Source: Reinekea blandensis MED297
GTDB taxonomy: Bacteria; Pseudomonadota; Gammaproteobacteria; Pseudomonadales; Natronospirillaceae
Length of the DNA: 64,000 nucleotides
Assembly: GCF_000153185.1 (NCBI RefSeq)
Contig: NZ_CH724150.1
Span: forward strand, 194,915 to 258,914
Direction: 5' to 3'
Part shown: positions 9,606-22,417 of the stretch, piece by piece
Layout of the letters: the number at the start of each line of letters is the position of its first letter
Numbering within the stretch: the stretch's first letter is position 1
The notes under the pieces: model-generated
What the model was told of the DNA's origin: nothing
Database searches by the model: none
What the model saw: only the letters and a program-made list of their open reading frames with translations
Program-made: the position numbers and the translations under genes

Positions 9606-10313
9606 ATGAAAGTCAGTGTTTATCGTTTCAATCCTGAGGTAGATAAGCGGCCTTACATGCAGGATTACGACGTGGAAATCCCATCCGGTAAAGACCTGAT
9701 GGTGTTGGATGTGCTGAACCTGTTGAAAGAGCAGGATCCGACGTTGTCCTATCGTCGTTCCTGTCGCGAAGGTGTCTGCGGCTCCGATGGTATGAACATC
9801 AACGGAACCAATGGTCTTGCCTGTATTACGTCTTTGTCTGATGTGGGTGGGGCGGACGCAAAACTGGTGTTGCGCCCGTTGCCCGGTCTGCCGGTGATTC
9901 GCGACCTCGTGATCGATATGTCTACCTTCTATAAACAATATGAGAAGGTCCAGCCGTACCTGATTAATGACACACCAGCCCCGGCCATTGAGCGTTTGCA
10001 ATCACCTGAAGAACGAGAAAAGCTGGATGGACTGTACGAGTGCATTCTTTGTGCTTGCTGTTCCACATCCTGCCCATCGTTCTGGTGGAACCCGGATAAG
10101 TTCATTGGCCCGGCCGGTTTGCTGCAGGCGTATCGTTTTCTGGCGGATAGCCGGGATACGGCAACAGAAGATCGCCTCGCTCAATTGGATGACCCTTTCA
10201 GTGTGTTCCGTTGCCGTGGCATTATGAACTGTGTCAGTGTTTGTCCGAAAGGCTTGAACCCAACCCGGGCAATCGGGCATATCCGGTCTATGCTGTTAAG
10301 CAGTGCAACTTAA
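9606..10313 (+). CDS. sdhB: Succinate dehydrogenase iron-sulfur subunit
   Basis: Electron relay of complex II, 235 residues. The [2Fe-2S] ligands lie in SCREGVCGSDGM (C53, C58, with D61) and LAC (C73). The [4Fe-4S] and [3Fe-4S] centres are built from CILCACCSTSCP and the C-terminal CRGIMNCVSVCPKG. A strong AGGAG lies 9 bases before the ATG. A perfect 12-bp stem-loop follows the stop before sucA. Confidence 0.98.
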   Translation: MKVSVYRFNPEVDKRPYMQDYDVEIPSGKDLMVLDVLNLLKEQDPTLSYRRSCREGVCGSDGMNINGTNGLACITSLSDVGGADAKLVLRPLPGLPVIRDLVIDMSTFYKQYEKVQPYLINDTPAPAIERLQSPEEREKLDGLYECILCACCSTSCPSFWWNPDKFIGPAGLLQAYRFLADSRDTATEDRLAQLDDPFSVFRCRGIMNCVSVCPKGLNPTRAIGHIRSMLLSSAT

Positions 10314-10321
10314 GAGCGATT

Positions 10322-10350
10322 AAGAAAGAGCGGCGAGTCCGCTCTTTCTT
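10322..10350 (+). terminator. Perfect 12-bp stem-loop between sdhB and sucA
   Basis: AAGAAAGAGCGG, loop CGAGT, CCGCTCTTTCTT. There is no T run outside the stem, so it may act as a partial terminator or as an mRNA end-stabilising or processing hairpin separating sdh from suc expression. Confidence 0.5.
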
Positions 10351-10406
10351 ACATATTTAACAGACTGCCGGCCCTCTTGGGACGGCCAAGCGTGTAGGAA
10401 TAACGA

Positions 10407-13250
10407 ATGCAAAACGCCTCCATGGAAGAACAATGGTTGTCTTCTCATTTTTCAGGTGGCAACCAGACGTATCTCGATGAGATGTATGAAGCCTATCTGG
10501 CTGACCCTAATTCCGTTCCTGAGCAGTGGCGCTCTGTCTTTGACAAACTCCCCAGTATTAATGAAGAAGTCACCACCGATACCCCGCATAAACCGGTACG
10601 TGATCATTATCTGTTGATGGGCAAAACCGCTAAGGTCTCTGCGGATACCCTGGCACCTTCCATTGTGACGGACCATGAACGCAAGCAGGTCCGTGTCCAT
10701 CAACTCGCAACCGCTTATCGATTCCGTGGTCATCAGCGGGCGGCTTTGGATCCGCTGAATCTCGAACCCAGAAAGCCCGTTCCGGATCTGGATCTGAAAT
10801 ACCATGGCCTGACCGAAGCGGATATGGATACCGTTTTTCAGTGCGCTAACCTCTATATCGGCAAAAAAGAAGCGCCGTTAAAAGAGATCGTTGCAGCACT
10901 GAACGAAACTTATTGTTCTTCCGTGGGCGCAGAGTTCACCCATATTGTGAACACGGCTGAGCGGCGTTGGATTGAACAGCGTATGGAATCCGTTCGATCA
11001 AAACCGGACTATTCCGCAGATGCCCGTAAGCACATTCTGGAACGCCTGGCTGCTGCTGAAGGTATGGAGAAGTATCTGGGATCTAAGTACCCCGGAACCA
11101 AGCGATTTGGTCTTGAAGGTGGTGAGTCGTTAATTCCATTGATGGATGAACTGATTCAGCGCAGCGGTTCTTACGGTGCTAAAGAGATCGTTATTGGCAT
11201 GGCCCACCGTGGCCGGTTGAATATGCTGGTCAATATTCTCGGTAAGAACCCTGCTGAACTGTTCGAAGAGTTTGAAGGTAAGTCGTTTCTTGACAGTGGC
11301 TCGGGTGACGTTAAATACCACCAGGGCTTCTCATCAAATGTGATGACCAGCGGTGGCGAGTTACACCTGGCGTTGGCGTTTAACCCATCACATCTCGAAA
11401 TTGCTTCACCGGTTGTAGAAGGCTCGGTACGAGCTCGTCAGGATCGTCGAAAAGACAGTCAAGGCGATCTGGTTGTGCCAGTCAGCATCCACGGCGATGC
11501 CGCGTTTGCAGGTCAGGGCGTTGTCATGGAAACCTTCCAGATGTCGCAGACCCGCGCCTACGGCACAGGCGGTACCGTTCATATTATTATCAACAATCAG
11601 GTTGGTTTTACGACGTCACGTCAGGACGATGCGCGCTCGACTGAGTACTGTACTGACATTGCAAAAATGGTTCAGGCACCGATCTTTCACGTGAACGGAG
11701 ACGACCCGGAGGCGGTGGTTTTTGTAACGCAGCTGGCGGCCGATTATCGTCAACAGTTTAAGCGTGATGTGGTCATTGATCTGGTTTGTTATCGCCGCCG
11801 GGGCCATAACGAGGCCGATGAGCCGGCGATGACACAGCCGATGATGTATCAGACCATTCGCAAGCATAAGACCACTTTCGAGCTCTATTGCAACAGTCTG
11901 GAAGAGCAGGGATTTTTGTCTCGTGCTGATATTAAGCAGATTACGGATGACTATCGTGCTGCCCTTGAAAGCGGAGAACATGTTGCGAAGTCATTGGTGA
12001 AAGAACCAAACAAAGAGTTGTTTGTTGACTGGACGCCGTATCTGAATCAACCGGTTGTTGATGACCACGATACATCATCCGATCTCAAAGCTCTGCAGGA
12101 ACTTGCGATCGAGATTAATACGCCGCCGGAAAGCTTTCCAATGCAGCGGCAGGTTAATAAAATCATCGAAGATCGCATTAAAATGGCCAAAGGCGCACTG
12201 CCTTTGAACTGGGGTTTTGCAGAAACACTTGCTTATGCCACCTTGATTCAGCAAGGGCATCCGGTTCGGATTACCGGTCAGGATGTTGGTCGGGGTACGT
12301 TCGTGCATCGGCACGCCGTTTGGCATAACCAAAAAGATGGCAGTACGCTGGTTCCGTTAGCAAATCTTTCACCTGATCAGCCACGCTTTGATATTTATGA
12401 CTCGTTTTTGTCTGAAGAAGCGGTGCTGGCTTTTGAATATGGCTATGCGACTACGATGCCGAACGCTCTGGTGGTATGGGAGGCGCAGTTCGGCGATTTC
12501 GCAAATGGCGCTCAGGTGGTCATTGACCAGTTCATTACCTCGGGTGAGCACAAATGGGGCCGTCTCTGCGGTTTAGTAATGTTGTTACCGCATGGTTATG
12601 AAGGCCAGGGACCGGAGCATTCATCGGCTCGCCTTGAACGTTACCTGCAACTGTGCGCAGAGCAGAATATTCAGGTTATCGCTCCGACGACACCCGCTCA
12701 GGTTTACCACATGCTTCGACGTCAGGCGATGCGCAATCTGCGTAAACCGTTGGTGGTTATGTCTCCGAAGAGTCTGTTGCGACACAAAGACGCTGTCTCT
12801 ACGTTGGAAGAGCTGGCTAATGGTCGCTTCGAAACAGTCATTGGTGAAACAAACTCCGACATCGATCCGTTGAACGTTGAACGCGTTGTGCTTTGTTCAG
12901 GTAAGGTCTATTACGATCTGCTCGATAAGCGAGTTAAAGAAGAAGCCAACAATGTCGCGATTGTTCGAATTGAGCAATTGTACCCGTTCCCAGAGGATCG
13001 GTTGTTCGAAGTTCTGCGACCATTTAAAAACCTGAAAGACGTTGTCTGGTGTCAGGAAGAGCCGATGAACCAAGGGGCTTGGTACTCCAGTCAACATCAC
13101 ATGAGACGCGTTTTGCACAGTGTTGGTGAAAACCTGTATCTGCGTTATGCCGGCCGGGATGCGTCTGCATCACCAGCCGCTGGATACATGTCACTGCATT
13201 TAGAACAACTTGAAAAATTCCTAAACGACGCGATTCTGAATATACAGTAA
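10407..13250 (+). CDS. sucA: 2-oxoglutarate dehydrogenase E1 component
   Basis: Thiamine-diphosphate dehydrogenase decarboxylating 2-oxoglutarate and passing succinyl to the E2 lipoyl arm. It has 947 residues (E. coli 933). The N-terminal peptide with [20 protein letters not shown] is the E2-binding segment; the [13 protein letters not shown] region follows. [10 protein letters not shown], the ThDP/Mg motif GDAAFAGQG and later [12 protein letters not shown] are characteristic. AGGA lies 6 bases before the ATG. sucB follows after 29 bases. Confidence 0.98.
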   Translation: MQNASMEEQWLSSHFSGGNQTYLDEMYEAYLADPNSVPEQWRSVFDKLPSINEEVTTDTPHKPVRDHYLLMGKTAKVSADTLAPSIVTDHERKQVRVHQLATAYRFRGHQRAALDPLNLEPRKPVPDLDLKYHGLTEADMDTVFQCANLYIGKKEAPLKEIVAALNETYCSSVGAEFTHIVNTAERRWIEQRMESVRSKPDYSADARKHILERLAAAEGMEKYLGSKYPGTKRFGLEGGESLIPLMDELIQRSGSYGAKEIVIGMAHRGRLNMLVNILGKNPAELFEEFEGKSFLDSGSGDVKYHQGFSSNVMTSGGELHLALAFNPSHLEIASPVVEGSVRARQDRRKDSQGDLVVPVSIHGDAAFAGQGVVMETFQMSQTRAYGTGGTVHIIINNQVGFTTSRQDDARSTEYCTDIAKMVQAPIFHVNGDDPEAVVFVTQLAADYRQQFKRDVVIDLVCYRRRGHNEADEPAMTQPMMYQTIRKHKTTFELYCNSLEEQGFLSRADIKQITDDYRAALESGEHVAKSLVKEPNKELFVDWTPYLNQPVVDDHDTSSDLKALQELAIEINTPPESFPMQRQVNKIIEDRIKMAKGALPLNWGFAETLAYATLIQQGHPVRITGQDVGRGTFVHRHAVWHNQKDGSTLVPLANLSPDQPRFDIYDSFLSEEAVLAFEYGYATTMPNALVVWEAQFGDFANGAQVVIDQFITSGEHKWGRLCGLVMLLPHGYEGQGPEHSSARLERYLQLCAEQNIQVIAPTTPAQVYHMLRRQAMRNLRKPLVVMSPKSLLRHKDAVSTLEELANGRFETVIGETNSDIDPLNVERVVLCSGKVYYDLLDKRVKEEANNVAIVRIEQLYPFPEDRLFEVLRPFKNLKDVVWCQEEPMNQGAWYSSQHHMRRVLHSVGENLYLRYAGRDASASPAAGYMSLHLEQLEKFLNDAILNIQ

Positions 13251-13279
13251 GCGGTAGGTGGAGACTTAAGGATTCATTC

Positions 13280-14554
13280 ATGGCAATCGAAATTAAAGCA
13301 CCACAATTTCCCGAATCAGTCGCCGATGGCTCAATTGCCACTTGGCACAAACAGCCGGGAGAGCCGGTTTCAAGAGACGAGCTTCTCGTTGATATCGAAA
13401 CCGATAAAGTTGTTCTGGAAGTCGTGGCACCTGCAGATGGTACGATCAAGGAAATCATTAAAGGGGAAGGGGATACCGTCCTGAGCCAGGAACTGATTGG
13501 TCAGTTCGAAGAAGGCGCAGCAGATGCTTCTGGTTCGGATGATGCTCCGGCTGAATCTGCGAAAGACGCAGAGGCTGCAACTGCTGAGTCAGGCGCCGAT
13601 GATGATACACCCATGAGTCCGGCTGCTCGCAAGCTGGCTGATGAGAATCAGCTGTCAGCGTCCGATATTGTCGGTACCGGTAAAGGTGGACGAATCACTA
13701 AAGAAGATGTTGTGAAGGCTGCGGCAGAAAAGCCGGCGACCGACAAGCCAGCAGCTTCGGCTGACAATAATGTCGCTCACAGCATGCCAGGCATGATGCC
13801 ACAGATGGAATCCGCTTCTTCCGCTGGCAGTGCCGGTATTCCAGCAACTGCCCGATCTGAAAAGCGGGTACCAATGACCCGGCTGCGTAAACGAATCGCA
13901 GAGCGTCTGCTGGATGCCAAAAACAGCACGGCTATGTTGACGACCTTCAATGAAGTCAACATGCAACCGATTATGGATCTTCGTAAAAAGTACAAAGATC
14001 AGTTTGAGAAAACCCATAATGGTACTCGATTAGGCTTCATGTCCTTTTTTGTGAAAGCTGCTACCGAAGCCCTGCGTCGTCACCCTGAAGTGAATGCTTC
14101 AATTGATGGCGATGACGTGGTCTACCATGGTTTTTACGATATCGGTGTGGCCGTATCGAGTAACCGTGGTCTGGTTGTACCGATACTTCGGGACACAGAA
14201 CAGATGAGTCTCGCGGGCATTGAAAGCACGATTCGTGACTTCGGCGAGCGAGCTCAGGCCGGTCAACTGGGTATTGATGAAATGCAGGGCGGTACCTTCA
14301 CCATCTCCAATGGCGGCGTTTTCGGTTCATTACTGTCGACGCCGATTCTGAACCCGCCACAGACCGCTATTCTGGGTATGCATAAAATCCAGGAACGGCC
14401 AATGGCGGTGAATGGTGAGGTTAAGGTATTGCCAATGATGTACTTGGCACTGTCGTATGATCACCGTTTGATCGATGGTAAAGAAGCAGTGCAGTTCCTG
14501 GTTGCAATTAAAGACATGCTGGAAGATCCAGCCCGCATCCTGCTTGAGCTGTAA
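13280..14554 (+). CDS. sucB: Dihydrolipoyl succinyltransferase (2-OGDH E2)
   Basis: Core acyltransferase of 2-oxoglutarate dehydrogenase, 424 residues. Domains in order: lipoyl domain (1-77) with the lipoylated lysine K43 in [11 protein letters not shown]; an Ala/Asp/Glu-rich linker; the E3-binding domain (about 112-150, [13 protein letters not shown]...GGRITKEDV); a second linker; and the catalytic domain from about 190, ending with H395 and D399 in [10 protein letters not shown] single lipoyl domain is normal for SucB. AAGGA precedes the ATG. Confidence 0.98.
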   Translation: MAIEIKAPQFPESVADGSIATWHKQPGEPVSRDELLVDIETDKVVLEVVAPADGTIKEIIKGEGDTVLSQELIGQFEEGAADASGSDDAPAESAKDAEAATAESGADDDTPMSPAARKLADENQLSASDIVGTGKGGRITKEDVVKAAAEKPATDKPAASADNNVAHSMPGMMPQMESASSAGSAGIPATARSEKRVPMTRLRKRIAERLLDAKNSTAMLTTFNEVNMQPIMDLRKKYKDQFEKTHNGTRLGFMSFFVKAATEALRRHPEVNASIDGDDVVYHGFYDIGVAVSSNRGLVVPILRDTEQMSLAGIESTIRDFGERAQAGQLGIDEMQGGTFTISNGGVFGSLLSTPILNPPQTAILGMHKIQERPMAVNGEVKVLPMMYLALSYDHRLIDGKEAVQFLVAIKDMLEDPARILLEL

Positions 14555-14572
14555 TCTATAATCCGGGTTGAA

Positions 14573-14594
14573 TATGGGGCATTATTGCCCCATA
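14573..14594 (+). other. Intercistronic stem-loop between sucB and lpd
   Basis: TATGGGGC, loop ATTATT, GCCCCATA. No T run follows, so it is more likely an mRNA stability or processing element than a terminator. Confidence 0.5.
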
Positions 14595-14614
14595 CACGCA
14601 TAATGAGTTTATAA

Positions 14615-16069
<1,455 letters not shown>

Positions 16070-16080
16070 GCTAACGACGA

Positions 16081-16105
16081 AAAGGACGACACCTGTCGTT
16101 CTTTT
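16081..16105 (+). terminator. Probable terminator after lpd
   Basis: AAGGACGAC, loop ACCT, GTCGTTCTT (one G-U pair) followed by TT. It lies between lpd and sucC, so sucCD may be partly independent of the upstream genes. Confidence 0.55.
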
Positions 16106-16193
16106 CAATTTACTAGCCCAGTGGACGCAGATCGAAACTAAGACCAAAAATAAATTCGTCCGACGCTCCTAAATAATAAAGACGGAAAAGACA

Positions 16194-17363
16194 ATGAACC
16201 TTCACGAATATCAAGGTAAACAACTTTTCAAACAGTACGGCTTGCCCGTATCTGAAGGCTACGCATGTGATACGCCAGAAGAAGTGGTCGATGCGATTGG
16301 TAAAATTCCGGGAGAGATGTGGGTTGTAAAGACTCAGGTTCACGCAGGCGGTCGAGGTAAGGCCGGCGGTGTTAAACTGGTGAAGTCTGCAGACGAAGCA
16401 AAAGAGTTTGCAGCCCATTGGCTCGGAAAAAACCTGGTGACATTCCAGACGGATGAAAATGGCCAGCCTGTCAGCAAAATTCTTGTTGAGTCTTGCACAG
16501 ACATCGCCAACGAACTCTACTTGGGTGCCGTTGTAGACCGTGCTACTCGTCGAATCGTGTTTATGGCATCGACGGAAGGTGGCGTTGAAATTGAAACCGT
16601 TGCCGAAGAAACGCCTGAGAAAATCCTGCGCGCAATCATTGATCCATTGGTGGGTCCTCAGCCATATCAGGCACGTGAGCTGGCGTTCAAGCTGGGTCTG
16701 GAAGGTGAGCAGATTAAACAGTTCACAAAGATCTTTCTCGGATTGGCGAACCTGTTTATCGACAAAGACCTGGCGCTGATCGAAATTAACCCACTGGTGA
16801 TTACTGATGAAGGTAATCTGCACTGTCTGGACGCTAAGCTGGGCGTTGATGGTAACGCGTTGTACCGTCACAAAGACCTGCAAGCCATGCAGGATCCGAC
16901 TCAGGAAGACGAGCGTGAAGCGCATGCGGCTGAGTGGGAACTGAACTACGTGGCATTGGATGGCAACATCGGCTGCATGGTAAACGGTGCGGGTCTGGCC
17001 ATGGGTACCATGGATATCGTGAATCTGCATGGCGGCTCACCAGCCAACTTCCTGGACGTTGGTGGCGGCGCGACGAAAGAACGTGTTGCTGAAGCGTTTA
17101 AAATCATCTTGTCAGACGACAACGTAAAAGCCGTTTTTGTGAATATTTTCGGTGGAATCGTGCGCTGCGATATGATTGCCGAAGGTATCATCGGCGCGGT
17201 TGAAGAAGTCGGTGTTAAAGTGCCCGTCGTTGTGCGACTGGAAGGTAACAATGCTGAAGCCGGTTCAAAGAAACTGGCAGACAGTGGTCTGAATATTATC
17301 GCTGCGAGCTCATTGACCGAAGGTGCTGAGAAAGTGGTTGCAGCAGCAGGAGGTGCAGCATGA
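16194..17363 (+). CDS. sucC: Succinyl-CoA synthetase beta subunit
   Basis: ATP-grasp subunit of succinyl-CoA ligase, 389 residues (E. coli 388). It begins [16 protein letters not shown] and has the nucleotide-binding [25 protein letters not shown], and the succinate/CoA-side [18 protein letters not shown] and [10 protein letters not shown]. The stop codon overlaps the sucD start by 4 bases, and the sucD ribosome-binding site GGAGG lies inside its last codons. Confidence 0.98.
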   Translation: MNLHEYQGKQLFKQYGLPVSEGYACDTPEEVVDAIGKIPGEMWVVKTQVHAGGRGKAGGVKLVKSADEAKEFAAHWLGKNLVTFQTDENGQPVSKILVESCTDIANELYLGAVVDRATRRIVFMASTEGGVEIETVAEETPEKILRAIIDPLVGPQPYQARELAFKLGLEGEQIKQFTKIFLGLANLFIDKDLALIEINPLVITDEGNLHCLDAKLGVDGNALYRHKDLQAMQDPTQEDEREAHAAEWELNYVALDGNIGCMVNGAGLAMGTMDIVNLHGGSPANFLDVGGGATKERVAEAFKIILSDDNVKAVFVNIFGGIVRCDMIAEGIIGAVEEVGVKVPVVVRLEGNNAEAGSKKLADSGLNIIAASSLTEGAEKVVAAAGGAA

Positions 17364-18232
17364 GCGTATTGATCGATAAAAACACTAAAGTAATCTGTCA
17401 GGGTTTCACTGGGTCTCAAGGTACCTTCCACAGTGAACAGGCCATTGAGTATGGTACGCAGATGGTCGGTGGTGTATCACCGGGCAAAGGTGGGCAGACT
17501 CACCTTGGGTTGCCAGTGTTCAATACTGTCCGTGAAGCTGTAGAAACCACCGGTGCGACAGCGACGGTCATCTATGTTCCTGCGCCTTTCTGTAAGGACG
17601 CGATCTGCGAAGCTGCGGATGCGGGTATTGAACTGATCGTCTGTATTACTGAGGGTATCCCGACTTTGGATATGCTCGAAGCTAAAGAGTATGTCGATCG
17701 CAAAGGCGTTCGTATGATCGGCCCTAACTGTCCGGGCGTGATTACGCCGGGAGAGTGCAAAATCGGTATTATGCCAGGCCATATCCACAAGCCAGGTAAA
17801 GTCGGTATTGTTTCCCGCTCCGGTACGTTGACTTATGAAGCTGTGAAACAAACCACAGATCATGGTTTTGGTCAGTCGACTTGTGTCGGTATCGGTGGTG
17901 ACCCGATTCCGGGTTCTAACTTCATTGATATCCTGAAAATGTTCCAGGAAGATCCCTCAACGGAAGCGATTGTCATGATCGGTGAAATTGGTGGTACCGC
18001 AGAAGAAGAGGCGGCGGCGTTTATTAAAGAAAACGTTACTAAGCCTGTTGTATCTTATATCGCAGGTGTAACAGCGCCTCCGGGTAAACGTATGGGTCAT
18101 GCTGGTGCGATTATCTCAGGTGGTAAAGGTACCGCAGATGAGAAGTTTGCCGCACTTGAAGATGCAGGTGTTAAAACAGTGCGTTCATTGGCTCAAATCG
18201 GCGATGCCCTGAAGGAAGTGACCGGCTGGTAA
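17360..18232 (+). CDS. sucD: Succinyl-CoA synthetase alpha subunit
   Basis: CoA-binding, phosphohistidine-carrying subunit, 290 residues. [14 protein letters not shown] is the Rossmann CoA-binding start. The phosphorylated histidine is expected at H247 in [15 protein letters not shown]. It is coupled to sucC and followed by a strong terminator, ending the TCA operon. Confidence 0.98.
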   Translation: MSVLIDKNTKVICQGFTGSQGTFHSEQAIEYGTQMVGGVSPGKGGQTHLGLPVFNTVREAVETTGATATVIYVPAPFCKDAICEAADAGIELIVCITEGIPTLDMLEAKEYVDRKGVRMIGPNCPGVITPGECKIGIMPGHIHKPGKVGIVSRSGTLTYEAVKQTTDHGFGQSTCVGIGGDPIPGSNFIDILKMFQEDPSTEAIVMIGEIGGTAEEEAAAFIKENVTKPVVSYIAGVTAPPGKRMGHAGAIISGGKGTADEKFAALEDAGVKTVRSLAQIGDALKEVTGW

Positions 18233-18246
18233 AGGTTGGTTAACTT

Positions 18247-18273
18247 AAAAAGCGGCCAAGGGCCGCTTTTTTT
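18247..18273 (+). terminator. Rho-independent terminator after sucD
   Basis: AAAAAGCGGCC, loop AAG, GGCCGCTTTTTTT. Strong stem with a long T run, placed 15 bases after the sucD stop. Confidence 0.92.
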
Positions 18274-18314
18274 ATGTCTGATGATTGAGATTAAGAACGC
18301 TGTTGCGTTAGAAG

Positions 18315-18632
18315 TTATTTATCGTCCTTGTCGACAACTTCGCCTTCAATAACTTGCCCTGACGGCTTTTCTTGGGACTGGTTGGTGTTGTGCTGGGTGA
18401 ACTGGGACTGGTACCGATGAAAGTGTTGTGGGCCTTTAAACAACGGCCGCCCGGTGACCTTAAGTTTGACGTAGTTAATAGCGCCGATGACCAGCGCCAC
18501 AAAGGCCAGACCGAATACCAGTATTAATCCGATCCAGAAAAGCACAGCAACGATCGCGATAGACGCGGCGAAAATGAGAAATCGCTGCCAAGCGGGCCTT
18601 TGAACAATGTTAAATTGAATACGGCGTATCAT
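18315..18632 (-). CDS. Small two-helix membrane protein of unknown function, 105 aa
   Basis: I do not recognise the family. Residues about 17-35 and 37-55 are two adjacent hydrophobic helices, followed by a polar, Gln/Lys-rich cytoplasmic-type tail ending in QVIEGEVVDKDDK. Short C-terminal IEGE tails of this kind occur in several small proteobacterial inner-membrane proteins. AAAGG precedes the ATG by 6 bases. It lies 123 bases downstream of, and on the same strand as, the MFS transporter; a perfect palindrome GAACGT-TAT-ACGTTC at 18648-18662 sits just upstream. Confidence 0.75.
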   Translation of the reverse strand: MIRRIQFNIVQRPAWQRFLIFAASIAIVAVLFWIGLILVFGLAFVALVIGAINYVKLKVTGRPLFKGPQHFHRYQSQFTQHNTNQSQEKPSGQVIEGEVVDKDDK

Positions 18633-18755
18633 GAGAACCTTTTACTCGAACGTTATACGTTCATGATGCGAATCGTTGTGCCAAACTTCAATAGCGAGTT
18701 GACGGACAATGGTCATGAATTCGAGAAATTGACTGAATATACGCCCGATCTTCTT

Positions 18756-20072
18756 TTAGTGGGCGGTTTGTTCAGTACCTTTTCGGATCGGTATGTTCAT
18801 CAACATCAACCCCCCGGCCACGAAATAGACGAGGATAAAAAGCAGGGCGGAATGACGTCCCAAGGCATCACTGATGGGACCGAATGTCATCCCTAAAATG
18901 ATGGCCAGGCGTCCGAAGGTACCCCACAAGCCGAATAACAATGCCGAGTCTTGTGGTTTAGCAAGTTGACCGACAAGCGCCCGAGATGCCGATTGAGTGG
19001 CGCCAAGGGCACTACCGGCGATAAACGCCAGGGCGACAAACAGGTTATTTGCGGTCATGCCGGTCAATGCGACCAAAGAGTCCAGCATATAAATACCAAC
19101 AATCCCGAGAATCCACCATAGCAGGGATATCAAGATCGTTTTCTTTGAGCCGATGACGTCTTCGATAAACCCGAAACCAATTGCGCCAAGCATGGCACTG
19201 ATCTGCAGCGTTGCACCGATGAGCACCAGACTGCGTCCGGTAATGCCGATTTCCTCCTGAGCATAAATACCGAAGAATTTCACAACGACGGCGATACCTG
19301 CACTGAACACCATGAAAGCCAAAAAGAACCGGAATAGTATGGGATACTCACGAATGAGTTCGCGCATCTTAATTAGGCGTCCGAGGGCGGCTTGAGTGAG
19401 TACTGCGAACGAAGCATCTTCATAACCGGGCCGCGGTACGGCGCGTTCCTTTACCAATAAAAAGGTGGGGAGGGCACCCAGAGCATAAAACAAGGCAATC
19501 CCAATCATGGCGGTTTGGTTTTGATCGATGAACAACAGCGGGTCATCAACAAAGGTTACGGTTATCAGTTCAAACATCAGTAAGAGGCTTAGCAGGCCTC
19601 CTATGTACCCAATGCCCCAGCCGATTCCAGAAATTTTCCCAATGTTATCCTTTGTCGAAAGCTCAGGCAGAAATGACGCGATGAAGGACTCAGACAGCAT
19701 CCAGGCGGTGTTGCTCATGACCAGAAAGAGCATGCCTAAGTAGACATTGCCAGGGTTTACAAAGGACAATCCGCCGGTCCCTATAATCGAAAACGCCGTG
19801 CACCAAGCCAGGTATTTTTTCTTTTTACCGGAGTAGTCACACAGTACACCGACAAGTGGGGCCAGTACGATGGCAAGCGCGGTTGAGATGGCGACAGCGA
19901 CAGACCAGAAGGTGTTTTTAAAGTGAGCCAGTTCCGGTGGAACGATATAGGCAACAAAAAACGCGGAATAGACAAAGGTCACGACGACCGTTGTGTAACT
20001 GCTGTTGGCGAAATCGTACATGGCCCAGCCAAAAATTTCCCTTTTTTTAACCGGTGTTTGAGCTGTTGTCAT
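18756..20072 (-). CDS. MFS transporter, UMF1/Atg22-like family
   Basis: Inner-membrane permease, 438 residues, about 12 transmembrane helices. The N-terminal GWAMYDFANSSYTTVVVTFVYSAFF is diagnostic of the UMF1 (vacuole effluxer Atg22-like) branch of the major facilitator superfamily, as are the DYSGKKKKYLAWC loop and SGIGWGIGYIGGLLSLLL. Eukaryotic relatives export amino acids from vacuoles; bacterial substrates are mostly unknown, so I give none. It is divergent from htpG, with no sign of co-regulation with it. Confidence 0.85.
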   Translation of the reverse strand: MTTAQTPVKKREIFGWAMYDFANSSYTTVVVTFVYSAFFVAYIVPPELAHFKNTFWSVAVAISTALAIVLAPLVGVLCDYSGKKKKYLAWCTAFSIIGTGGLSFVNPGNVYLGMLFLVMSNTAWMLSESFIASFLPELSTKDNIGKISGIGWGIGYIGGLLSLLLMFELITVTFVDDPLLFIDQNQTAMIGIALFYALGALPTFLLVKERAVPRPGYEDASFAVLTQAALGRLIKMRELIREYPILFRFFLAFMVFSAGIAVVVKFFGIYAQEEIGITGRSLVLIGATLQISAMLGAIGFGFIEDVIGSKKTILISLLWWILGIVGIYMLDSLVALTGMTANNLFVALAFIAGSALGATQSASRALVGQLAKPQDSALLFGLWGTFGRLAIILGMTFGPISDALGRHSALLFILVYFVAGGLMLMNIPIRKGTEQTAH

Positions 20073-20267
20073 GTGAAGTCATTCCTTTATTTAGCGGGCA
20101 GCATCAGAGGCGTCAGTTTGCCCCAATATCCGTTGGAATCCCAGTCCTAAGGAAGGTTTTGGCGAATCAAAGAACAGTGTTCGCTTCACGAACAAGGCAT
20201 TGGTCGGTGTATTAGGCGCCGGTTCTACTGGAAATAGAAGATCAGTAACGGAATGTGACACGCTAAG

Positions 20268-20298
20268 CCCTTGAATTGATTCAGGAAAACCCCATTTA
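20268..20298 (+). promoter_or_regulatory. Sigma-32 heat-shock promoter of htpG
   Basis: CCCTTGAA (20268-20275), 14-base gap, CCCCATTTA (20290-20298). This matches the RpoH consensus (CTTGAA, 11-16 bases, CCCCAT-T) essentially perfectly and lies 42 bases before the htpG ATG. Confidence 0.9.
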
Positions 20299-20339
20299 TT
20301 GCACGGTTATCATCGAAACAGTGTTTTTTGAGAGGCGAT

Positions 20340-22247
20340 ATGTCTGAAACAAAGCAAGAATCAATGAGTTTTCAAACGGAAGTGAAGCAGTTGCTGCACT
20401 TGATGATTCATTCTCTGTATTCAAACAAGGAGATATTCCTCCGCGAACTGGTATCTAATGCATCCGATGCCTGTGATAAGTTGCGGTTCCAAGCGTTAAA
20501 AGACGACGCTTTGGCCGATGGCCAGGAGCTTCGGGTTCGCATCAGTGCCGATAAAGAGGCGAACACCATTACTATTGAAGACAATGGTATCGGGATGAGC
20601 CGGGACGATGTCATCAACAACTTGGGGACGATTGCAAAATCTGGAACGGCTGAGTTTCTGCAAAGCCTCACGGGAGATGAGCGTAAAGACAGTCAGCTCA
20701 TCGGTCAGTTTGGTGTGGGTTTCTACTCGTCCTTTATTGTAGCGAAGGCGGTTGATGTCTATACCCGCAAAGCAGGCCTGCCTGCCGCTGAAGGGGTGCA
20801 TTGGCACAGTGCTGGCGAAGGTGAGTTTGATATTGAACCGATCGAGAAAGAAGACACCGGCACCCGGATTGTTCTGCACTTGAAAGCCGAAGAATCGGAG
20901 TTTGCCGACACCTGGCGCCTGCGTAATCTGATTAAAAAATATTCGGATCATATATCGGTACCGGTTCAGATGCTGCAGGAGGCTCCGGCTCAGGAGAGTG
21001 AAGAGGACAAAGAAGAGACAGCACCAGATTGGGAAAACGTTAACAGTGCCAAGGCGCTCTGGACCCGCCCAAAAAGTGAGATCAGTGATGAAGAGTATCA
21101 GGAGCTCTATCACCATATCTCACACGATTTTGGCGACCCATTGACCTGGAGCCACAACAAAGTTGAGGGTAAGCTCGATTACACTTCTTTGCTGTATATC
21201 CCGAAAAAGGCGCCATTTGATCTTTGGAACCGTGATCGCGTCCGCGGTTTGAAACTCTACGTGAACCGCGTGTTTATCATGGATGACGTTGAGCAGTTTT
21301 TACCGCTGTACCTGCGCTTTGTGAAGGGCATCGTTGATTCGAACGATTTACCTCTGAACGTCAGCCGTGAGATTCTGCAAAGTGATTCCACCATCGAGAG
21401 CATTAAAACCGCGATGGTGAAGCGTGTGCTGGACATGCTCGATAAGTTAGCGAAAAAGAAACCTGACGAGTATCAGGGCTTTTGGGAAGAGTTCGGCCAG
21501 GTCTTGAAGGAAGGACCTGCTGAAGATTTCGCTAACAAGGAAAAAATTGCCAAGTTGCTGCGTTTCGCGACATCACACACCGGCGACGCCAAGCAAGACG
21601 TATCATTGGCCGATTACATCGGCCGAATGAAAGACGGTCAGGAAAAGATCTACTACGTCTGCGCAGACAACCATCAGACAGCCAAAAACAGCCCGCATCT
21701 CGAAGTGTTCCGTAAAAAAGGTATTGAGGTCTTGCTGCTGTCCGATCGCATCGACGAATGGCTGATGGGTTACCTGCAGGAGTTCGATGGTAAAGCACTG
21801 GTGGACGTGGCCCGAGGCGGACTCGACCTGGGTGACATCGACACCGAAGAAGAGAAACAGGCGCAGGAAAAAGCTAATGATGAGCATAAAGATCTGCTCG
21901 AACGTGTAAAAAGCCTGTTTGCCGATGAAGTCGAAGACGTGCGGATGACGCATCGTCTGGTTGAGTCTCCTGCGTGTGTCGTTGTTGGTGACAACGATAT
22001 GGGTGCTCAGATGCGCCGAATCATGGAAGCGGCAGGTCAGGAAGTACCGGACAGCAAGCCTATTTTCGAGTTAAACCCAGACCACCCGTTGGTTACGCGT
22101 CTGGAGTCGGAAACCAATGAAGAGCGCTTTGCTGATCTGGCTAACATTCTCCTTGAGCAAGCGCGCCTTGCGGAAGGGTCGTCTTTGCATGACGCTTCCG
22201 GGTTTGTCGCCCGACTGAACAAACTGCTGTTGGAAATGATGGACTGA
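20340..22247 (+). CDS. htpG: Molecular chaperone HtpG (Hsp90)
   Basis: ATP-dependent homodimeric cytosolic chaperone, 635 residues (E. coli 624). The GHKL ATPase domain carries [15 protein letters not shown] (catalytic Glu and Mg-binding Asn), DNGIGM and [11 protein letters not shown]. The middle domain has [11 protein letters not shown] and [11 protein letters not shown], and a C-terminal dimerisation domain follows. The ATG at 20340 is preceded by GAGAGG at 4-5 bases and starts at the family's MSETKQES; an upstream in-frame TTG (20328) lacks such a site. Expression should be heat-induced from the sigma-32 promoter just upstream. A terminator follows. Confidence 0.98.
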   Translation: MSETKQESMSFQTEVKQLLHLMIHSLYSNKEIFLRELVSNASDACDKLRFQALKDDALADGQELRVRISADKEANTITIEDNGIGMSRDDVINNLGTIAKSGTAEFLQSLTGDERKDSQLIGQFGVGFYSSFIVAKAVDVYTRKAGLPAAEGVHWHSAGEGEFDIEPIEKEDTGTRIVLHLKAEESEFADTWRLRNLIKKYSDHISVPVQMLQEAPAQESEEDKEETAPDWENVNSAKALWTRPKSEISDEEYQELYHHISHDFGDPLTWSHNKVEGKLDYTSLLYIPKKAPFDLWNRDRVRGLKLYVNRVFIMDDVEQFLPLYLRFVKGIVDSNDLPLNVSREILQSDSTIESIKTAMVKRVLDMLDKLAKKKPDEYQGFWEEFGQVLKEGPAEDFANKEKIAKLLRFATSHTGDAKQDVSLADYIGRMKDGQEKIYYVCADNHQTAKNSPHLEVFRKKGIEVLLLSDRIDEWLMGYLQEFDGKALVDVARGGLDLGDIDTEEEKQAQEKANDEHKDLLERVKSLFADEVEDVRMTHRLVESPACVVVGDNDMGAQMRRIMEAAGQEVPDSKPIFELNPDHPLVTRLESETNEERFADLANILLEQARLAEGSSLHDASGFVARLNKLLLEMMD

Positions 22248-22300
22248 TAGGGTTCAGTTCAAAACTGAGCGTTGCCTGAAGTAACAGGTAAAGTTCTGCC

Positions 22301-22339
22301 AAGCCGATACCGTACCGAGTGCGATGGTATCGGCTTTTT
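22301..22339 (+). terminator. Rho-independent terminator after htpG
   Basis: AAGCCGATACC ... GGTATCGGCTTTTT, an 11-bp stem with a 14-base loop and a T run, between htpG and the yfaZ-like gene. Confidence 0.85.
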
Positions 22340-22417
22340 AGTAAATAGAGCAGTTTACGATCAGTGCAGAAACAGTGGGCATTGGTTACAATGGCCGAAA
22401 ATTTGGAGAGTTGCTTT

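Noticed and set aside
16113-17030. 305-codon open frame on the minus strand over sucC
   Set aside because: Fully antisense to sucC, whose family match is certain; no ribosome-binding site and a composition explained by the codon bias of the opposite strand.
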